Of a stretch of DNA of 64,000 bases, positions 53,429 to 61,992 are shown piece after piece. Origin of the DNA: Oceanicaulis sp. HTCC2633. Its GTDB lineage: Bacteria; Pseudomonadota; Alphaproteobacteria; Caulobacterales; Maricaulaceae. Both the position numbers and the translations under genes were made by a program. The notes under the pieces were generated by a model. That model saw only the letters and a list, made by a program, of their open reading frames with translations. It made no database searches and was not told the DNA's origin. Within the stretch, counting starts at the first letter, position 1, and the number at the start of each line of letters is the position of its first letter. The stretch lies in assembly GCF_000152745.1 (NCBI RefSeq), contig NZ_CH672428.1, positions 2,633,425-2,697,424 of the forward strand, read 5' to 3'.

Positions 53429-54846
53429 GCCGCGAACGCATCAAGGCCGATCTCGCCATCATTGGCGCAGGCGCGGCGGGTCTTGTGACCGCTTCAGGCG
53501 CAGCGCAGCTGGGCCGCAAGGTGGTCCTGTTCGAAGCCGGCGAGATGGGCGGGGATTGCCTGAACTATGGCTGCGTGCCGTCGAAAGCGATCCTGACCGC
53601 CGCGCACAAGGTCCACGCCATCCGAGAGGCGGGGAAATATGGCGTCCGCGTGGGCGAGCCGAGCGTGGACTTCGCGAAGGTGCGCGAGACAATCCAGTCC
53701 GCCATCACCACCATCGAACCCAATGACAGCCAGGAGCGGTTTGAGGGCTTCGGCGTCCGGGTTGTGCGTGAATACGCCCACTTCGTCAGCGAGGACACGG
53801 TCGCGTCCGACAGCATCGAGGTGAAGGCCAAGCGCATCGTTGTCGCCACCGGCACGCGCGCCTTCATTCCGCCGGTCGAGGGGCTGGCCGAGGCGCCGTA
53901 TCTGACCAATGAAACCATCTGGTCGCTGGAAACCCTGCCCGAGCATCTGATCGTCATGGGCGCAGGCCCGATCGGCATGGAGCTGGGACAGGCCTTCCGC
54001 CGGCTGGGCTCAGAAGTCACGATCATCGAAGCAGGCGAGCCGCTGGCGCGGTTCGAACCCGAGCATGCGGGGCTTGTCATCGACCAGCTGATGGCGGACG
54101 GCGTCACCCTGCATACGGGCAAGAGCGCGGCGCGCGTTCAGTCTGGCGATGCGGGGATCACGCTCACCCTGTCTGATGGCGAACAGGTCACGGGCAGCCA
54201 TCTGCTGGTGGCGACGGGCCGCAAGCCGGTGCTCGACGGTCTGGAGCTTGAAGCGGCGGGCGTTGAAACCGACGCGCGGGGCATTGTCTGCGATGACCGT
54301 TTGCGGACGTCCAACAAGCGCGTCCTGGCGGCGGGCGATATCGCCGGCAAGGGCGGGCTGACCCATCTGGCGGGCTGGCATGGCAGCGTCATCCTGCGCA
54401 ATCTCTATTACGGGCTCAGCACGGCTCAGTCCTCCCAGCCCATTCCGGCGGCGGTCTACACCGATCCGCCCATCGCCCAGATCGGCCTGACCGAAAGCCA
54501 GGCCCGCGCCGAGCATGGCGACACGGTGAAGACAGCAAGCTGGGGCTTTGACGACAATGACCGCGCGATCGCCGAGCATGATGTGCGCGGCGGCGTGAAG
54601 CTGGTTCTGGGCAAGGGCGGCAAGGTGCTGGGCGCACATGCGGCCGGCACTCGCGCCGATGACCTCATCCAGATCGCGGGCGCGGTGATGGCCAGGGGCG
54701 GAACCGTCCGCGACCTCACAAGCCCGGTTGCGCCCTATCCGACGCGCGGCGAGATCTTCAAGCGCGCGGCGGGGTCCTACTATGAACCGGTGGTGTTCGG
54801 ATCCATGGCGAAACTGCTCGCCCGGATCCTGAGCGCGTTTCACTAG
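53425..54846 (+). CDS. MerA/lipoamide-dehydrogenase-like FAD disulfide reductase
   Basis: 473 residues. FAD site IIGAGAAGL, redox disulfide C45-C50 in GGDCLNYGCVPSK, NAD(P) site VMGAGPIGMELGQAF, and VLAAGDIAG. The C-terminal active-site His of lipoamide dehydrogenase (HxHPT...E) is replaced by Tyr in PYPTRGE, which is how mercuric reductases look in this position. But there is no N-terminal HMA domain and no C-terminal vicinal cysteine pair, so it is not MerA itself. Translationally coupled to the TVP38 protein. Substrate unknown. Confidence 0.85.
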   Translation: MSRERIKADLAIIGAGAAGLVTASGAAQLGRKVVLFEAGEMGGDCLNYGCVPSKAILTAAHKVHAIREAGKYGVRVGEPSVDFAKVRETIQSAITTIEPNDSQERFEGFGVRVVREYAHFVSEDTVASDSIEVKAKRIVVATGTRAFIPPVEGLAEAPYLTNETIWSLETLPEHLIVMGAGPIGMELGQAFRRLGSEVTIIEAGEPLARFEPEHAGLVIDQLMADGVTLHTGKSAARVQSGDAGITLTLSDGEQVTGSHLLVATGRKPVLDGLELEAAGVETDARGIVCDDRLRTSNKRVLAAGDIAGKGGLTHLAGWHGSVILRNLYYGLSTAQSSQPIPAAVYTDPPIAQIGLTESQARAEHGDTVKTASWGFDDNDRAIAEHDVRGGVKLVLGKGGKVLGAHAAGTRADDLIQIAGAVMARGGTVRDLTSPVAPYPTRGEIFKRAAGSYYEPVVFGSMAKLLARILSAFH

Positions 54847-54872
54847 AGCCTAAGTCCGGCTGGGGAGGCGGA

Positions 54873-56339
54873 GTGGAAATCAGGGCCGACATCCAGACAC
54901 GCGCCGAACGCCGCGCAGCGCCCCTGGGGGCGATGCAGGCGGTTCGCAAGGCGCTGGTGTCCATGCCGGGCAAGCTCCTGGGCCTGTCCATCGGCTTTGT
55001 GCTTCTGGCCGAGATCCTGATCTTCTTCCCTTCCGCGGCCAATTACCGCTCGGACTGGCTCACCGAGCGGACCGACGACGCCTATCTCGCCTCGCTCGCC
55101 GTGGAGACGGCGGACGAGATGGGGCTGGGCGACGAGATGATCGCCAATCTTCTCTCCAGCGCCGACGCCGTGATCGTGGGCCGGGTCTATGACGGCATGA
55201 ACGTGCCATTGCTGGCGCAACCGGGCGGGATCGGCGCGGCCCCCGTGGTTGAGGTGATGCTGGCCGAAGAGAATCTCTTCGAGCGCATCTTCAACACCAT
55301 TGGCGTGTTCCTGGCCCCGGAGGGGCGGTATCTGCTGATCATCGATGAACCCATGGCGGGCGAGGCGGGGCTGATCAGCGTGGTGGTGCCTGAAGCCGGT
55401 CTGAAGCGAGACCTTTACGCCTATTCGGGCCGGGTGCTGTGGCTGTCCATTTTCATCGCGGTGATGACGGGCGGGCTGATCTATCTGTGCCTGATGTTCA
55501 TGTTCGTCCGCCCCATGCGCAAGCTGGCCCAGGCCATGACCCAGTTCCAGCAGGACCCCGGCAATCCCGCCTGCACCGTGGCGCTGTCGCGCCGGTCGGA
55601 CGAGATCGGGGAGGCGGAAAGCGCGCTCGCGGCCATGCAGGACGAAGTGCGCACGGCCTTCCGCCAGCGCGAACGTCTGGCGGCGCTGGGCGGGGCGGTG
55701 GCGCGCATCAATCATGATCTTCGCAATGTGCTGACCAGCGCCCAGCTGATCTCCGATCGCCTGTCGTCGAACGCGGATGAGCGGGTGGCGGCCATGGGGG
55801 CGCGCCTGGTGCGCGCGGTCGATCGCGGCATCCGCCTGTGTGAGGACACGCTGCAATATGGCCGATCCGAAGAGCGTCCGCCCGAGCTGCAGCCGGTCAA
55901 TCTGCGCGCCGCGCTTGATGATGCGGCGGGGGACGCCTTTGCGGCTACTGGCGCTGCGGACTGGCGCAACGAGGTGGATGAGGGATTGCTCGTCGAGGCG
56001 GACCCGGACCATCTGCACCGCATTTTCCTGAACCTGTTCCGCAATGCGCTACAGGCCATGGAGAAGACGCCAACGCCGCTGATCCATGTGCGCGCCCGTC
56101 TGATGGGGTCCGGTGAGAGCGTCTGCGTCGAGGTCTGCGATACGGGGCCGGGCGTGCCGGCGCGCATTGCCGAAACCCTGTTCGAGCCTTTCGGACGGAC
56201 GGGATCCAGAGGCGGGTCGGGGCTGGGCCTGTCCATTGTTCGCGAACTGGCGCGGGTGATGGGCGGCGATGTGCGGCTGCAGTCGAGTTCAGACGCGGGC
56301 GCAGTCTTTGAGGTCCGTCTGCGCTACCAGGAGCGCTGA
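54873..56339 (+). CDS. Orphan sensor histidine kinase
   Basis: 488 residues. Two membrane helices (about 38-57 and 190-213) enclose a periplasmic sensor of about 130 residues; a HAMP-like linker (about 214-270) leads to a HisKA with phospho-His near 281 in INHDLRNVL, N box NLFRNALQAM, G1 DTGPGVP and G2 GGSGLGLS. GTG start at 54873 after GGGGAGG. No response regulator gene is adjacent, so the partner is elsewhere. Confidence 0.93.
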   Translation: MEIRADIQTRAERRAAPLGAMQAVRKALVSMPGKLLGLSIGFVLLAEILIFFPSAANYRSDWLTERTDDAYLASLAVETADEMGLGDEMIANLLSSADAVIVGRVYDGMNVPLLAQPGGIGAAPVVEVMLAEENLFERIFNTIGVFLAPEGRYLLIIDEPMAGEAGLISVVVPEAGLKRDLYAYSGRVLWLSIFIAVMTGGLIYLCLMFMFVRPMRKLAQAMTQFQQDPGNPACTVALSRRSDEIGEAESALAAMQDEVRTAFRQRERLAALGGAVARINHDLRNVLTSAQLISDRLSSNADERVAAMGARLVRAVDRGIRLCEDTLQYGRSEERPPELQPVNLRAALDDAAGDAFAATGAADWRNEVDEGLLVEADPDHLHRIFLNLFRNALQAMEKTPTPLIHVRARLMGSGESVCVEVCDTGPGVPARIAETLFEPFGRTGSRGGSGLGLSIVRELARVMGGDVRLQSSSDAGAVFEVRLRYQER

Positions 56340-56362
56340 CCGGACGAGGCGTCCTCGTCCGG
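56340..56362. terminator. Hairpin between convergent genes
   Basis: CCGGACGAGG (56340-56349) and CCTCGTCCGG (56353-56362) pair perfectly around CGT. No T run on either side, so termination efficiency is unclear; it separates the kinase from the convergent small gene. Confidence 0.5.
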
Positions 56363-56388
56363 CCCGGCCTTCAAGCCCGGATCAGCGC

Positions 56389-56559
56389 CTAGCGCTCCTC
56401 GTACTCTCCATCATAGCGATGGTTGTCATTGTCCCAGCGATGGGGATGAAAGCGCGAGGCGCGATCACTCGTCTCAAAGGGATAGCTGGGTGTCCAGGGC
56501 GCATTGGCGCGCCGTTTCTTGGCTTTCTGGGCGGGGCCCGTCTTCTTCAATCCGGCCAT
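56389..56559 (-). CDS. Small basic-to-acidic protein (56 aa)
   Basis: A 56-residue frame starting at ATG 56559, 8 nt after AGGA. The N terminus is Lys-rich (MAGLKKTGPAQKAKKRRANA) and the rest is rich in His, Arg, Asp and Tyr (FHPHRWDNDNHRYDGEYEER). The residue usage, clear stop and ribosome site look genuine, and the gene is too short for standard length cutoffs. No homologue recognised. Possibly nucleic-acid binding by composition, but this is a guess. Confidence 0.5.
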   Translation of the reverse strand: MAGLKKTGPAQKAKKRRANAPWTPSYPFETSDRASRFHPHRWDNDNHRYDGEYEER

Positions 56560-56592
56560 GGCCGTAGATCCTGATGCTGATGGAGTGTGAAG

Positions 56593-56630
56593 CCGGGCGG
56601 CTTGAGGACCGCCCGGAAATGTCCGCCCGG
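56593..56630. repeat. Triple CCGGGCGG / CCGCCCGG motif
   Basis: CCGGGCGG (56593-56600), CCGCCCGG (56609-56616) and again CCGCCCGG (56623-56630): one left arm with two alternative right arms, between the two small genes. It could be a terminator for the right-hand small gene, with a choice of two hairpins. Confidence 0.5.
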
Positions 56631-56631
56631 C

Positions 56632-56817
56632 CTACCGGCCGACGGCGGACAGCATGGCCCACAGATCGCGTGCGCGAACCTTGTTGGGACGCGGTTTGTC
56701 CGCGCCGGGATGAAGGTGAGCATCGGAGCTGCTGGGTCTGTAAAGAGAGGCGGCTTCACCACCAAACATGGCCGAACGGGCCGAGCTGGCGATTGAGGAC
56801 TGATACTGCGTGCGCAT
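56632..56817 (-). CDS. Small protein (61 aa)
   Basis: 61 residues from ATG 56817, 8 nt after GGAGAG, to a stop at 56632-56634. Contains SSIASSARSAMFGGEAASLY and the ordered tail ADKPRPNKVRARDLWAMLSAVGR (two pieces), which looks protein-like. I believe similar short proteins exist in this lineage, but cannot confirm without a search. No known domain. Confidence 0.45.
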   Translation of the reverse strand: MRTQYQSSIASSARSAMFGGEAASLYRPSSSDAHLHPGADKPRPNKVRARDLWAMLSAVGR

Positions 56818-57080
56818 CGCGCACACTCTCCATAACAAGATAGGCGCCGGCGAATGCTGGGGCGTCGCGACGCGATACGCGCCGCACGCAATAGATGGCG
56901 ATTGAATTCTGTTTTCGGCAAGTGGAGTTTTGTCGCAACTGAAAACAAATTGTTACAAACCAGGGTCTGCCCTTGTTTCCGGTTGCAGGCGTCGCCCTTC
57001 GGGCGTATTGACCGCAGCGATGACGGACCCCGCGCGAGGGCGCGCGGGGCGGACTGTCAGCCTGTGGAGCTCTCGCTTCC
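56818..57080. other. Divergent intergenic region with GC-rich hairpin
   Basis: 263 bp between the 61-aa gene and the GNAT gene. It has an AT-rich part (56910-56970, likely promoters) and, at 57028-57049, CCCCGCGCG-AGGG-CGCGCGGGG, a strong hairpin in the leader of the GNAT/RimK pair. No T run follows, so it is unlikely to be a terminator. No other gene seen. Confidence 0.5.
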
Positions 57081-57560
57081 ATGACGCATGGCGTCAGCAT
57101 TCGCCCGGCGACGATTTCGGACATTCTGTTCCTGATGCATCTGGAGACCCGGTTTCCCCCGGGAGACCAGATTTCCATGCGCAGCTGGCGGCGTTTCCTG
57201 TCGCGCGAAGGCTGCGTCCAGATCGCGGAATCTGCTGACGGGGCCTTGGGCGCTGTGGTCGTGCTTATCCGGAAGGGCGGGCAGACCGCGCGAATCTACT
57301 CTCTCGCCGTGGATGAAACCGCACAGGGCCGTGGAGCAGGCCGCCATCTCGTGGAGGCGGCCATCAACTATGCGGCCCGGGCAGGCTGCTCACGAGTGAG
57401 CCTTGAGGTCCGGCCCGACAACGACCCGGCCCGCGCCCTTTATCGCAAGTGCGGTTTTGTGGAACGCGGCGTCAAACCCGAACATTATGCAGACGGTACG
57501 TCTGCCTTGATCATGGACAGAGCGGTCCCTCAGGGACCTGCGGAGACTTTGGAAAAATGA
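57081..57560 (+). CDS. GNAT N-acetyltransferase
   Basis: 159 residues, single GNAT domain: IYSLAVDETAQGRGAGRHLVEAA (acetyl-CoA loop Q-x-G-x-G), then SLEVRPDNDPARALYRKCGF, the RimI-like end. Overlaps the ATP-grasp gene by 4 nt (ATGA). Because of the tight coupling it may acetylate a substrate or product of that ligase. Single start ATG 57081; no strong ribosome site. Confidence 0.88.
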   Translation: MTHGVSIRPATISDILFLMHLETRFPPGDQISMRSWRRFLSREGCVQIAESADGALGAVVVLIRKGGQTARIYSLAVDETAQGRGAGRHLVEAAINYAARAGCSRVSLEVRPDNDPARALYRKCGFVERGVKPEHYADGTSALIMDRAVPQGPAETLEK

Positions 57561-59026
57561 CGGACTGGCTGATTCTGGTCGAAAGCGATTCCGACCTCAA
57601 ACAGACCGAAACCCCGCACAAGGTGATGCGGGTGTCAGACTATCTGGCGAACCCGACCCTGTTCGCCGGACGGCGCCCCTATGTGCTCAATCTGGCGCGC
57701 TCCTATGCCTATCAGGGCGCAGGCTATTACGCGGCGCTGCTGGCCGAGGCGCGCGGTCACCGGGTCAGTCCGACGGTTCAGACCATGGTCGAGCTGTCGC
57801 GCAAGGACCTCTACGCGCACGCCCTGCCGGATTTGAACGCCCGGCTGGCGGACACGCTGGCCAAGGGCGTCGCGCCCGTGGAAGAGGTGTTCATCGCCTT
57901 CTCCAAGACGCCGCAGGCCGGCTACGAGCGGCTGGCGCGCGAGGTCAGCGACTGGTTTCGCACGCCCGCGCTGGAGCTGGAGATCAGTCTGGAGCGCACC
58001 CCGCGCATCACGCGCATCCGGCCGGTGCCGCTGAACAGGATGAGCGCGGATCAGCGCGCCTTCTTCTTGCAGGCGCTGGCGAGCTATACCCGCACGACCG
58101 TGCGCAATCCGAAGGCCAAGGCGCACGCCAAATGGTCGCTGGCGGTGCTGGTCGATCCCAATGAGCACACCCCGCCCTCGCAACCGTCCGACATCAACCG
58201 CCTCATCGATGTGGCGGGCAAGATGGGCGTGGATGTGGAAGTGCTCGACACCAATGACCTGCCGAGCCTGGCTGAATTTGACGCGCTCTTCATCCGGGCG
58301 ACGACCTCGATCGACAATATCACCTACCGCTTCGCCCGCCGCGCCGATCAGGAAGGCATGCCGGTGATTGACGACCCGGTCTCGATGATCCGCTGCACCA
58401 ATAAGGTTTATCTGAAGGAATTGCTGGAAAAGGCCCATGTGCCGATCCCGCCCACCGAGGTGATCGACAAGAAGTCCGACCTCAAGAAGGTGTTCGAGCG
58501 TCTGGGCGCGCCGGTGATCCTGAAGACGCCGGACGGCTCGTTCGGGCTCGACATGGTCAAGGCGCAGACGCTGGAAGAGCTCGAAGCGGGGGCCAAGCGC
58601 CTCTTTGCCGAAACCGCGCTTCTGATCGCGCAGGGCTTCGTGCCCACCACCTTCGATTGGCGCATTGGCGTTCTGGGCGGCAAGCCGCTGTTCGCCTGCC
58701 GTTATGGCATGGCGAAAGGCCACTGGCAGATCGTCAAGCATGGCGAGAACGGCAAGATGACCGCCGGACGCACCTCCACCCTCGCCATCGAGGACGCGCC
58801 GCAGGAGGTGGTGGAGACCGCCGTGCGCGCCGCGCGCCTGATCGGAGATGGGCTGTACGGGGTGGATCTTAAGGAAACCGAGGCGGGGGTCATGGTCATG
58901 GAGATCAATGACAACCCCAATCTCGAACACTCCGTCGAGGGCGCGGTCCTCAAGGACGCGCTGTGGAAGGCCATTGTCGACTGGTTCTCGACCCGGCTTG
59001 AAAAACGCCTGTCCGCCGGGCGCTAG
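57557..59026 (+). CDS. RimK-like ATP-grasp ligase
   Basis: 489 residues. N-terminal RimK-associated domain (about 1-170; MTDWLILVESDSDL, YVLNLARSYAYQGAGYYAALLAEARGH), a linker domain, then the ATP-grasp (about 285-480) with KVYLKELLEKAHVPIPPT, GAPVILKTPDGSFGLDMV, and VMEINDNPNLEHSVEG carrying metal ligands E and N. Such ligases form amide bonds, e.g. adding glutamate to a protein or making small peptides. ATG 57557 overlaps the GNAT stop. No further biosynthetic genes adjacent. Confidence 0.88.
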   Translation: MTDWLILVESDSDLKQTETPHKVMRVSDYLANPTLFAGRRPYVLNLARSYAYQGAGYYAALLAEARGHRVSPTVQTMVELSRKDLYAHALPDLNARLADTLAKGVAPVEEVFIAFSKTPQAGYERLAREVSDWFRTPALELEISLERTPRITRIRPVPLNRMSADQRAFFLQALASYTRTTVRNPKAKAHAKWSLAVLVDPNEHTPPSQPSDINRLIDVAGKMGVDVEVLDTNDLPSLAEFDALFIRATTSIDNITYRFARRADQEGMPVIDDPVSMIRCTNKVYLKELLEKAHVPIPPTEVIDKKSDLKKVFERLGAPVILKTPDGSFGLDMVKAQTLEELEAGAKRLFAETALLIAQGFVPTTFDWRIGVLGGKPLFACRYGMAKGHWQIVKHGENGKMTAGRTSTLAIEDAPQEVVETAVRAARLIGDGLYGVDLKETEAGVMVMEINDNPNLEHSVEGAVLKDALWKAIVDWFSTRLEKRLSAGR

Positions 59027-59030
59027 ATGC

Positions 59031-59060
59031 AAAAAGGGCCGCGCAGTGCGCGGCCCTTGT
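59031..59060. terminator. Bidirectional terminator between RimK-like and ggt genes
   Basis: AAGGGCCGCGC (59034-59044) and GCGCGGCCCTT (59048-59058) around AGT; A-run on the left gives a U-run on the minus strand for the gamma-glutamyltransferase gene. On the plus strand only TT follows. Confidence 0.8.
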
Positions 59061-59080
59061 CATTGGAGTTCGTATCAAGG

Positions 59081-60823
59081 CTAGGGCCGGGCGGCGGTGC
59101 CGTCCCGGCGCGGGTCCGCCGCGCCGATTAGCGTACCGTCTTCCAGCTCGCGCACGATATGGATGCCGGAGTTTTCACCGCGTCCGCCCTGGATGGTGAA
59201 GCCGCGATCGCGCAGTTCGGCCATGATGGCTTCATCAAAGCCTTCCTCGATATTCACCGTGTCGCCCCGCGCGACCACATTGGGCAGGGCCGCGGCGTCT
59301 TCCGGGCTCAGCCCCCAGTCGAGCATGCCGACCAGGGATTTGGCGGTGTAGGCGATGATCGAATTGCCGCCCGGCGAACCGGTAGCCAGCTCGAAATCCC
59401 CATTGGCGTCCAGAACGATGGTCGGGGACATGGACGAGCGCGGGCGCTTGCCCGGCTGCACGGCGTTGGGCAGCAGGCGACCCTCTTCGTCACGCGCAAC
59501 GAATGAGAAGTCGGTGAGCTGGTTGTTGAGGAAGAAGCCGCCGACCATGCGGCCCGAACCGAACGGGCTTTCCACGGTGGTGGTCATGGAGACCACATCC
59601 CCATCCGCATCCACCACCACGAAATGGCTGGTGCCGGGGCGATCATCGGTGGCGTCTTCGGGGCGGTCTTCCGCGCCCGGCGGCGTGCCATGGCTGACCT
59701 CTGCGATGGCTTGCTGAGGATTGATCAGCTGGGCGCGCGAGGCGAGATAGTCGCGATCGAGAAGCCCTTCGACCGGCACATCCACAAAGTCCGTATCGCC
59801 CACATAATGGTCGCGGTCGGCATAGGCGAGGCGGCTGGCCTCGATGAACAGCGCCCAGCCATCGGCCGTTTCCGGACCGTTCGCGCTCATGTCGAACTGT
59901 TCAAGCATGCCCAGGATCGCGCCGACGGCGATGCCGCCGGAAGCAGGCGGCGGCGCCGAGCAGATCTGATGGTCGCGATAGGGCGAGCACAGGGCGCTGA
60001 CCTTTACCGGCTCGTAAGCGGCGAGGTCCTCTTCGCTCAGATAGCCCGGACGCGGCGCTTCATTGACGGCGGCGACGATCGCGCGGGCGAGATCGCCCTC
60101 GTAGAAATTGCGCCAGTCGGCGGCGATCAGGCGCAAGCTGTCGGCATAGTCTGGATTGGTGAGCACATGTCCCACCGGCCAGGCCTCGCCAGTCTCGTCG
60201 AACAGGTAACCGGCGGCGACGCCGGTCTCTTCCATGTCGGTGAAGCCCGCCATGCGCTGGGAAATGCTGTTCAGGCGCGGGGCGACCTCAAAGCCGTTCT
60301 CGGCGAGTTCGATGGCGAAGCTGAAATTGTCCGCCCAGTCGAGCTGGCCGTGATCGGCGTGGGCCATGTGCAACATGGCGACCGCGCCCGGCGCGCCGGT
60401 GGACAGGCCCGAACGCCAGGCTTCCACATAAGGGTAGGGCTGGCCGGTCTCGGGATTGATGAAGAGGTTTTCGTCCGCGCCCATGGGCGCGCGTTCGCGG
60501 CCGTTATAGACGTTCACTTCGCCGGTCGAGGCGTCGTAGTGGACCATGAAGGCCCCGCCGCCAATGCCGGAGCTTTGCGGCTCCACAAGGCTGAGCACGG
60601 TCTGCACCGCGATGGCGGCGTCCACGGCGTCCCCGCCGGCGCGCAGGGCGGCGAGGCCGGCCTCCACAGCATCCGGATTGGCCGCCGCGACCATGCCGCC
60701 CACGGGGGCGGCGGTTTCGGTCGGCTCCGCCGCAGACGGGGCGGGCGTCTCGGTTTCAGACGGCGCATTGCAGCCCGCAAGGGCGAAGGCGGAGGCGGCG
60801 GTGAGCAGGGCGATACGGGTCAT
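59081..60823 (-). CDS. ggt: Gamma-glutamyltransferase, lipoprotein form
   Basis: 580 residues. Cleaves gamma-glutamyl bonds, e.g. glutathione, or transfers the group to amino acids. The catalytic Thr is T398 in PGTSHFVVVD, where autocleavage makes the new N terminus of the small subunit; GRERAPMGA, SGIGGG, APPPASGGIAVG and PLNNQL-like GGFFLNNQLTDFS plus RPRSSMSPTI complete the family set. A lipobox LAGC with Cys 18 and a Pro/Thr/Glu-rich spacer anchors it to a membrane, whereas most GGTs are soluble periplasmic. Confidence 0.92.
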   Translation of the reverse strand: MTRIALLTAASAFALAGCNAPSETETPAPSAAEPTETAAPVGGMVAAANPDAVEAGLAALRAGGDAVDAAIAVQTVLSLVEPQSSGIGGGAFMVHYDASTGEVNVYNGRERAPMGADENLFINPETGQPYPYVEAWRSGLSTGAPGAVAMLHMAHADHGQLDWADNFSFAIELAENGFEVAPRLNSISQRMAGFTDMEETGVAAGYLFDETGEAWPVGHVLTNPDYADSLRLIAADWRNFYEGDLARAIVAAVNEAPRPGYLSEEDLAAYEPVKVSALCSPYRDHQICSAPPPASGGIAVGAILGMLEQFDMSANGPETADGWALFIEASRLAYADRDHYVGDTDFVDVPVEGLLDRDYLASRAQLINPQQAIAEVSHGTPPGAEDRPEDATDDRPGTSHFVVVDADGDVVSMTTTVESPFGSGRMVGGFFLNNQLTDFSFVARDEEGRLLPNAVQPGKRPRSSMSPTIVLDANGDFELATGSPGGNSIIAYTAKSLVGMLDWGLSPEDAAALPNVVARGDTVNIEEGFDEAIMAELRDRGFTIQGGRGENSGIHIVRELEDGTLIGAADPRRDGTAARP

Positions 60824-60867
60824 GCTATCCTTTCACAGCCTTCAAAGGCCGGTTCTCGTCTGGGCCG

Positions 60868-61818
60868 TTAGAGGCCGGGAGTTTCAAACGGACGGGCTTC
60901 ATCCATCAAGAAGTCTTTCAAGCGTCGCGCCGCATTGTGCAGCGCACGTCCTTCTGGCCAGAGCAGATGATATCCCCAGCCAAGTGGGGTCACCCCTGCG
61001 CCGATCAAGAACACCAGCCGTCCGGCCTTGATGTCCGGTTCGGCGAGACTGCGGCGCGCCAGCGCCAGCCCGCGCCCCTGACAGGCGGCCTCCAGCACAT
61101 GATCATGACGATTGTACCGGTCCCCGCTCAGCGTGTCCTGACGCCTGACGCCGCGGTGCTCGAGCCATTGCGCCCAGCTGGGTCCGACCGGTTCGCCCCC
61201 CGTGCGTTCATGATGAACAAGGGGGAGGGCTTCGACGGCGGCGCGCCAGTTCACCCGTTCGGCGTCCGGATGCAGCAATTGGGGCGCGACCGCCGGGGTC
61301 AGGCTCTCGCTGAGCAATTCCAGAGTCTGCACGCCCTGGGGCGGGGCGGGCATGAACCGGATCTCGATATCAAGCTGGAAGCGATGAAGGCTTTCGGGCG
61401 TCGGATCGGTGATCAGCTGGACGCGGTATTCGGGATGGTCCGCCTCGAAGCGATTGATGCGCGCAGACAGCCACCGCGCGGCGAAGGCGCCCGGTGCGCC
61501 GAGTCGAATCAGGCCGGGATCCTGATGGGCGCTCAGCCTGATGCTGGCTTCGCGCAGGCGCTGGAAGGCGTCATGAACCATTTCGGCTGTGGCCCGGCCC
61601 TGGGCGGTCAGGGCGAGTCCGCGTCCGGCGCGGACAGTCAGCTTGGTCCCGATCAGTTCTTCCAGCAATCGGACCTGTTGCGAAACCGCACCACTGGTCA
61701 CCCCCAACTCAGCCGCCGCCCGGGTCACGCTTCCGTGACGGGCCACGCACTCAAAGGTCCGCAAGGCATTGAGCGGCAAGGAAGAAGCGGTCTCTGCTGT
61801 TAGTTTATCTAAATCCAT
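60868..61818 (-). CDS. LysR-family transcriptional regulator (GcvA-like)
   Basis: 316 residues. The HTH is near 17-75: LNALRTFECVARHGSVTRAAAELGVTSGAVSQQVRLLEELIG (landmarks only), in the GcvA/AmpR subfamily by the pattern PLNALRTFE. The C-terminal PBP-like effector domain follows (WLSARINRFEADHPEYRV). Lies between ggt and a divergent TonB receptor; the usual guess is that it controls the receptor, itself, or both. Ligand unknown. Confidence 0.9.
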   Translation of the reverse strand: MDLDKLTAETASSLPLNALRTFECVARHGSVTRAAAELGVTSGAVSQQVRLLEELIGTKLTVRAGRGLALTAQGRATAEMVHDAFQRLREASIRLSAHQDPGLIRLGAPGAFAARWLSARINRFEADHPEYRVQLITDPTPESLHRFQLDIEIRFMPAPPQGVQTLELLSESLTPAVAPQLLHPDAERVNWRAAVEALPLVHHERTGGEPVGPSWAQWLEHRGVRRQDTLSGDRYNRHDHVLEAACQGRGLALARRSLAEPDIKAGRLVFLIGAGVTPLGWGYHLLWPEGRALHNAARRLKDFLMDEARPFETPGL

Positions 61819-61837
61819 GTTGAGCGCTTCTTAATTG

Positions 61838-61954
61838 TGTCACGATGCGACATCCGTCAGCGTCCTGCCCGACCCTAGCGTCATATTCACGCCCGAACCT
61901 TGAAAAAACGGGTATTTTTTTATGACCGGGGTGAGCGTGCATAGAGGGGTGCAC
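61838..61954. promoter_or_regulatory. LysR/TonB receptor divergent region with dyad sites
   Basis: TGTC-N7-GACA at 61838-61852 (a T-N11-A LysR-type box), 20-34 nt before the regulator start, and GTGCA-N8-TGCAC at 61937-61954, about 40-55 nt before the receptor start. An A/T block between them (61900-61922) could hold a promoter. Positions make both plausible binding sites. Confidence 0.45.
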
Positions 61955-61992
61955 TTGGTTTTGTGTCTTTTCAGCATATGGGGTGTGACACA

